Source of the DNA: an uncultured Phycisphaerales bacterium
Lineage (GTDB): Bacteria; Planctomycetota; Phycisphaerae; Phycisphaerales; SM1A02
Length of the DNA stretch: 8,419 nucleotides
Direction of reading: 5' to 3'
Assembly: GCA_946886375.1 (NCBI GenBank)
Contig: CAMPIL010000150.1
Location: 1-8,419 of the forward strand
Below are positions 5,586 to 8,419 of this stretch, one piece after another. A program made the translations under genes and the position numbers. The notes under the pieces are model-generated. The model made no database searches. It had not been told where the DNA came from and saw only the letters and a program-made list of their open reading frames with translations. The first letter of the stretch is position 1, and the number at the start of each line of letters is the position of its first letter.

Positions 5586-5915
5586 ATGGACGAGCAGACC
5601 TTTCAGAACAAGTTCAATGAACTCCTGGACAAGATCAAGGACCTCCCCGAAGGCCAGCGCGATCGGCTGGAAGGTCTGGCCGAGGAAGCCAAGCAGCGCC
5701 GCGACCGCATTCAGCAATCGGTCGCTGAACTCCAGGAATCACTGGATTACCTTCGCCTGAGTGTGAAATACCTTGTGTTCGACTTGGAAGCCACGCGCCG
5801 CGAGAACGCTTACCTGCGCAAACTCGTGGAGGAGTCCAACCGCGATCACAATCGCCAGCGCGGTCACGACGCCGACGACAACTTCCTGGAGGACGGCCCT
5901 CATCCGGCTGATTGA
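5586..5915 (+). CDS. Conserved coiled-coil protein (planctomycete type)
   Basis: The 109-residue product is highly charged and predicted almost wholly helical. Residues 1-50 contain repeated Glu/Lys/Arg heptad-like text (LLDKIKDLPEGQRDRLEGLAEEAKQRR is the clearest stretch). Residues 56-86 contain the block SLDYLRLSVKYLVF followed by DLEATRRENAYLRKL, which I recall as strongly conserved in short hypothetical proteins of Planctomycetota; this recall needs a search to confirm. The last 20 residues are polar and probably disordered. The ATG at 5586 is preceded by AAAGGAA at good spacing. An upstream in-frame TTG at 5397 overlapping the previous stop would add 63 residues of unconserved text and is less likely. 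A strong terminator follows 120 bp downstream. Function is unknown; oligomerisation through the coiled coil is expected. The 185-bp gap before it shows no clear promoter. Confidence 0.86.
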   Translation: MDEQTFQNKFNELLDKIKDLPEGQRDRLEGLAEEAKQRRDRIQQSVAELQESLDYLRLSVKYLVFDLEATRRENAYLRKLVEESNRDHNRQRGHDADDNFLEDGPHPAD

Positions 5916-6036
5916 ATCAACGCCATCCACGCGATCTTTGCCGGCGACGCCCGCGGCGTGACCTGAACCACCACGCCCCAACGCAGCACGAGTGGGCCGA
6001 TCCATGTCGGGACGCAGGCAATCCATCGCCTCAACT

Positions 6037-6071
6037 GGCGGCGCGCCGCTTCACACGGCGCGCCGCCTTTT
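6037..6071 (+). terminator. Strong rho-independent terminator
   Basis: The plus strand has a perfect 12-bp stem (GGCGGCGCGCCG, 6037-6048; CGGCGCGCCGCC, 6056-6067) with a 7-nt loop, followed by TTTT (6068-6071). It ends the transcript of the DUF3553-type and coiled-coil genes. It also shows that the next gene does not begin at the in-frame ATG at 5912, since that reading frame would run straight through this structure. Confidence 0.9.
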
Positions 6072-6094
6072 CATTGCGATATGCTTGTGGTTCG

Positions 6095-8302
6095 ATGATC
6101 AACCGCAGGCATCTTCCACGCCGCTCACGCCATCGCCAAACATCCGGAATGTGGCTGCCGACAATCCCGGCTGCATTATGCCTCGCCTGCGTTTTCGCGC
6201 TGCTATTCAGTTGTGAACAGGCGCAGAATTCTCCAACAGAGCCCACCGTCAACACACAACTCCCGCAAACCGGCCAGCGATCGGTTCTGGACGAGGTTGT
6301 GGAGAACATTCAGCGAGAGACGATCGGCGATCACACTGTTGCCGATCTGAACCTGCCAGCGGATTTTCTCCGCCGCGCCGCCGATCGAATTCTTCGCACT
6401 TCATTCGAAGACCGCTTCCGAATCATCGTGCACGACAAGCCCCAGCCGGCCACCGCGCTGGCCAGCGGTGATGACCCCGCTCCCGAGCTGCATGCCGAGG
6501 CTGCGATCAGTGACGCGTTTCGTGTTGTGAAACCCGATCTTTCGCTTCCGATCCTCCAATATCGTCAAACCCTGAACGAAGCGCGTCCGCCCTTGCCCGG
6601 TTTTCGCGCGCCGGTTCTCTCAGATAACGCGCGCACCTGGCCGTTTGAAATTCCAAACGTCAGCGCTTCGCCGCAGGTTCAGCAAGCCGCAACGCTGGTC
6701 GGCCATCGGCTGGCGCGCGATGGCTTGTTGTTCACCCTCGCACAAGCCATCCACGTGCTGGGGCCCCAGGCCGTTGCGTCGATGGAGTCGGCCGATCAGG
6801 TTTCAGACCAATTGCGGGCCATCGGCGTGCCGGTCGATTGGCTCGACCACTTCGACGTTGCAGGCGTCGGCGGCAACGCGATTCCCCATTGGATCGCGAA
6901 GCAACTCAGCGGCGGGCGGACGGTCGAGTCGCTCAGACCCGCGCTGAGCGGATCGGTGTTTTCTTTTCATCCATCGCGTCCCGGCTTCCGCGTGTCCAGC
7001 GAGAGCGGCGAGCACGACATCGCAGCCGTGCGAATGCAAATGTCCCGTGGCACGTACTGGGAAGGCATAGGCGACGGCGGCAACATGGACCTCGCCCGGC
7101 AAATGGTCGCCCGATTGCCTAAGTCAACGTTCCTGATTCGGATCAATCAAGAGGATGTTGGCGACCTGATCAGAGTGTCCAGGTCATGGCCTGATCTTCC
7201 GCAATCGATGTTGCTCATGTCTAGTCACTGGCCCGTGGCACAGTGGGCGCAGGACAACGGCAAGGGCGGCTTCGTGGACGATTCGCGTATCGCGACTATT
7301 GTCCCGCGCTTCGCCAGCCGCGGCGAAATCGGATCGACCTTCGTGCCGGGCGAAGCATTTGTGGCCGATGAAATCGCGTCAGCGGGTTGCGAGGTGTTTC
7401 AATCGCCGCTGTTGTTTCAGGGCGGGAACCTGCTCACCGTGAAGCACCCCGTCAGCGGCGAACGGATTCTGTTGATTGGCGAAGCCGAGGTGTATCGCAA
7501 CATCGCGCTCGGACTGACGCATGCGCAAACTCTGGATGCGTTTCGTGCGGAGTTTGGCGTCGATCGTTGCGAGGTGCTGCCGAGCGTCTCATTCCACATC
7601 GACTTCGATCTCACGGTCCGCGCCCAAGGCGATCGGTTGATCGCGTTTGTTGCGGATCCGCTGGAAGGATCACGAATCATCCTTGCCCGCGTCATTGACG
7701 TTTTGGAATCCAACGAAATGATCGATGCGCAGTATGCCGCCGCGTCGAGGCTCCAACTCCGCAATTCACAATGGCGGGAGTTTCTGCAGGGCATCGGACA
7801 GTCCATCGTCAGCATGGCAGACGCCAACGGGCGATTTCTATTTTCGCTGGCGGAGTACTTTCGTGGTGGCGAACGCGATTCGGCTGTGGGTAACTTCCAA
7901 AGGCTGCTGCTGGCATTGGACACGATCGCCAGCGTGACGCTGACGGCAGACGATCTGGCGCGCAATTCATCATTGGGCGCGTACCTGGAATCGCTTGGAC
8001 GAGCGCAGCAGTCACGCGCTGAATTGCACCGTCGACTCAAGACGTTGGGCATGGAAGTGGTTACGGTGCCGTGCCTTGCGGACGGGTCGCGGGGGATTCA
8101 CCCGCTCAATGGCATCCACACTCGCGAAATGTACATGATGCCCGTCTACGGAGGCCTTTTCGCCGCCTTGGATCAAGCCGCAGCCAACGCTTTTTCCAAA
8201 GCGTTAGGGCCGTCGGTCCAGATTCAGCCGATCCAGACCGCTGAGAGCCAGCGCCGCGCGGGCGCACTGCACTGTTCCGTTTCCGTTCTGTATCGTCCGT
8301 GA
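6095..8302 (+). CDS. Lipoprotein with an agmatine/peptidyl-arginine deiminase-like domain
   Basis: The product is 735 residues. Residues 1-40 form a lipoprotein signal: Arg-rich n-region, hydrophobic segment (about 21-38) and a lipobox-like LFSC with Cys40, so it is expected on the periplasmic side. Residues 41-300 are not recognised. From about 310 the text follows the guanidino-group-modifying (GME) superfamily that includes agmatine deiminase and Porphyromonas peptidyl-arginine deiminase: WAQDNGKGGF (384-393, D387 as substrate Asp), LLFQGGNLLTV (439-449), FHIDFD (500-505, catalytic H501 with D503), and at the end RRAGALHCSVSVLYRP (C727 as nucleophile). His-to-Cys spacing is about 226 residues, roughly 90-110 more than in agmatine deiminases, owing to a helical insertion at about 525-640. 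Start alternatives are ATG 6095 (735 aa) and ATG 6149 (717 aa); both keep the signal and neither has a strong Shine-Dalgarno. Assignment rests on motif order and catalytic residues, not overall similarity. The substrate is unknown. Confidence 0.68.
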   Translation: MINRRHLPRRSRHRQTSGMWLPTIPAALCLACVFALLFSCEQAQNSPTEPTVNTQLPQTGQRSVLDEVVENIQRETIGDHTVADLNLPADFLRRAADRILRTSFEDRFRIIVHDKPQPATALASGDDPAPELHAEAAISDAFRVVKPDLSLPILQYRQTLNEARPPLPGFRAPVLSDNARTWPFEIPNVSASPQVQQAATLVGHRLARDGLLFTLAQAIHVLGPQAVASMESADQVSDQLRAIGVPVDWLDHFDVAGVGGNAIPHWIAKQLSGGRTVESLRPALSGSVFSFHPSRPGFRVSSESGEHDIAAVRMQMSRGTYWEGIGDGGNMDLARQMVARLPKSTFLIRINQEDVGDLIRVSRSWPDLPQSMLLMSSHWPVAQWAQDNGKGGFVDDSRIATIVPRFASRGEIGSTFVPGEAFVADEIASAGCEVFQSPLLFQGGNLLTVKHPVSGERILLIGEAEVYRNIALGLTHAQTLDAFRAEFGVDRCEVLPSVSFHIDFDLTVRAQGDRLIAFVADPLEGSRIILARVIDVLESNEMIDAQYAAASRLQLRNSQWREFLQGIGQSIVSMADANGRFLFSLAEYFRGGERDSAVGNFQRLLLALDTIASVTLTADDLARNSSLGAYLESLGRAQQSRAELHRRLKTLGMEVVTVPCLADGSRGIHPLNGIHTREMYMMPVYGGLFAALDQAAANAFSKALGPSVQIQPIQTAESQRRAGALHCSVSVLYRP

Positions 8303-8419
8303 CCGACCACGGTTCGCCAGAGCCTTAACAGGAATTGGTCCAAAACATCGGCGATTGCTGACGATAAACCATTGACGTTGGCGGGTGTTTTTGGGAGACT
8401 TGACCGAACTGACCTGAAA

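Noticed and set aside
6080..6085. TATGCT as a -10 for the lipoprotein gene
   Set aside because: There is no -35, since that position falls in the terminator stem, and a single 4/6-type match is too weak to annotate.
5912..6094. N-terminal extension of the lipoprotein gene from an ATG at 5912
   Set aside because: It would pass through the perfect terminator at 6037-6071, overlap the preceding gene's end, and place an Arg/Pro-rich non-conserved stretch before an evident lipoprotein signal.
7222..7245. TGGCAC with GG-N10-GC spacing inside the lipoprotein gene, like a sigma-54 promoter
   Set aside because: It lies in the middle of a coding region (around the conserved WAQDNG segment), and the -12 half is poor.

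Overview
The window looks like chromosomal DNA of a GC-rich bacterium, most likely a planctomycete. The best pointers are a short coiled-coil protein (5586-5915) carrying a conserved block that I associate with Planctomycetota, and an exported lipoprotein beside it; this placement comes from recall and is not proven. There are no tRNA or rRNA genes, CRISPR arrays or recognisable transposase genes.

Layout. 1-726 (+) is the C-terminal end of a hydantoinase B/5-oxoprolinase subunit. 727-1040 is non-coding and holds two perfect copies of a 47-bp hairpin-forming repeat, one of which reads as an intrinsic terminator on the minus strand. 1041-2956 (-) is the most interesting part, a compact sigma-54 module. 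It has a stand-alone AAA+ enhancer-binding protein with no sensory domain (1976-2956), a cluster of inverted repeats that look like its binding sites (1852-1894), a near-consensus -24/-12 promoter (1695-1711), and a short gene for a receiver-like protein without the phosphorylation residues (1041-1679). 2957-3459 is the long leader/intergenic region upstream of the activator and contains a strong bulged hairpin. 3460-4284 (-) is a YmdB-family metallophosphoesterase. An overlapping divergent promoter candidate lies near 4385-4393. On the plus strand it would give a leader of about 340 nt ahead of a DUF3553-type protein (4741-5400) and the coiled-coil protein (5586-5915), ended by a textbook terminator at 6037-6071. 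6095-8302 (+) is a large lipoprotein whose C-terminal half carries the motifs of the agmatine/peptidyl-arginine deiminase superfamily. 8303-8419 shows nothing I can name.

How the parts may work together. The activator, its presumed sites, the sigma-54 promoter and the pseudo-receiver gene form one self-contained unit. I infer that the activator switches on the pseudo-receiver gene, and that the pseudo-receiver may in turn control the activator in trans, like an NtrC protein whose halves are encoded separately. The remaining genes look like independent housekeeping or accessory functions: metabolism of cyclic amides, phosphodiesterase activity, and an envelope-anchored guanidino-modifying enzyme.
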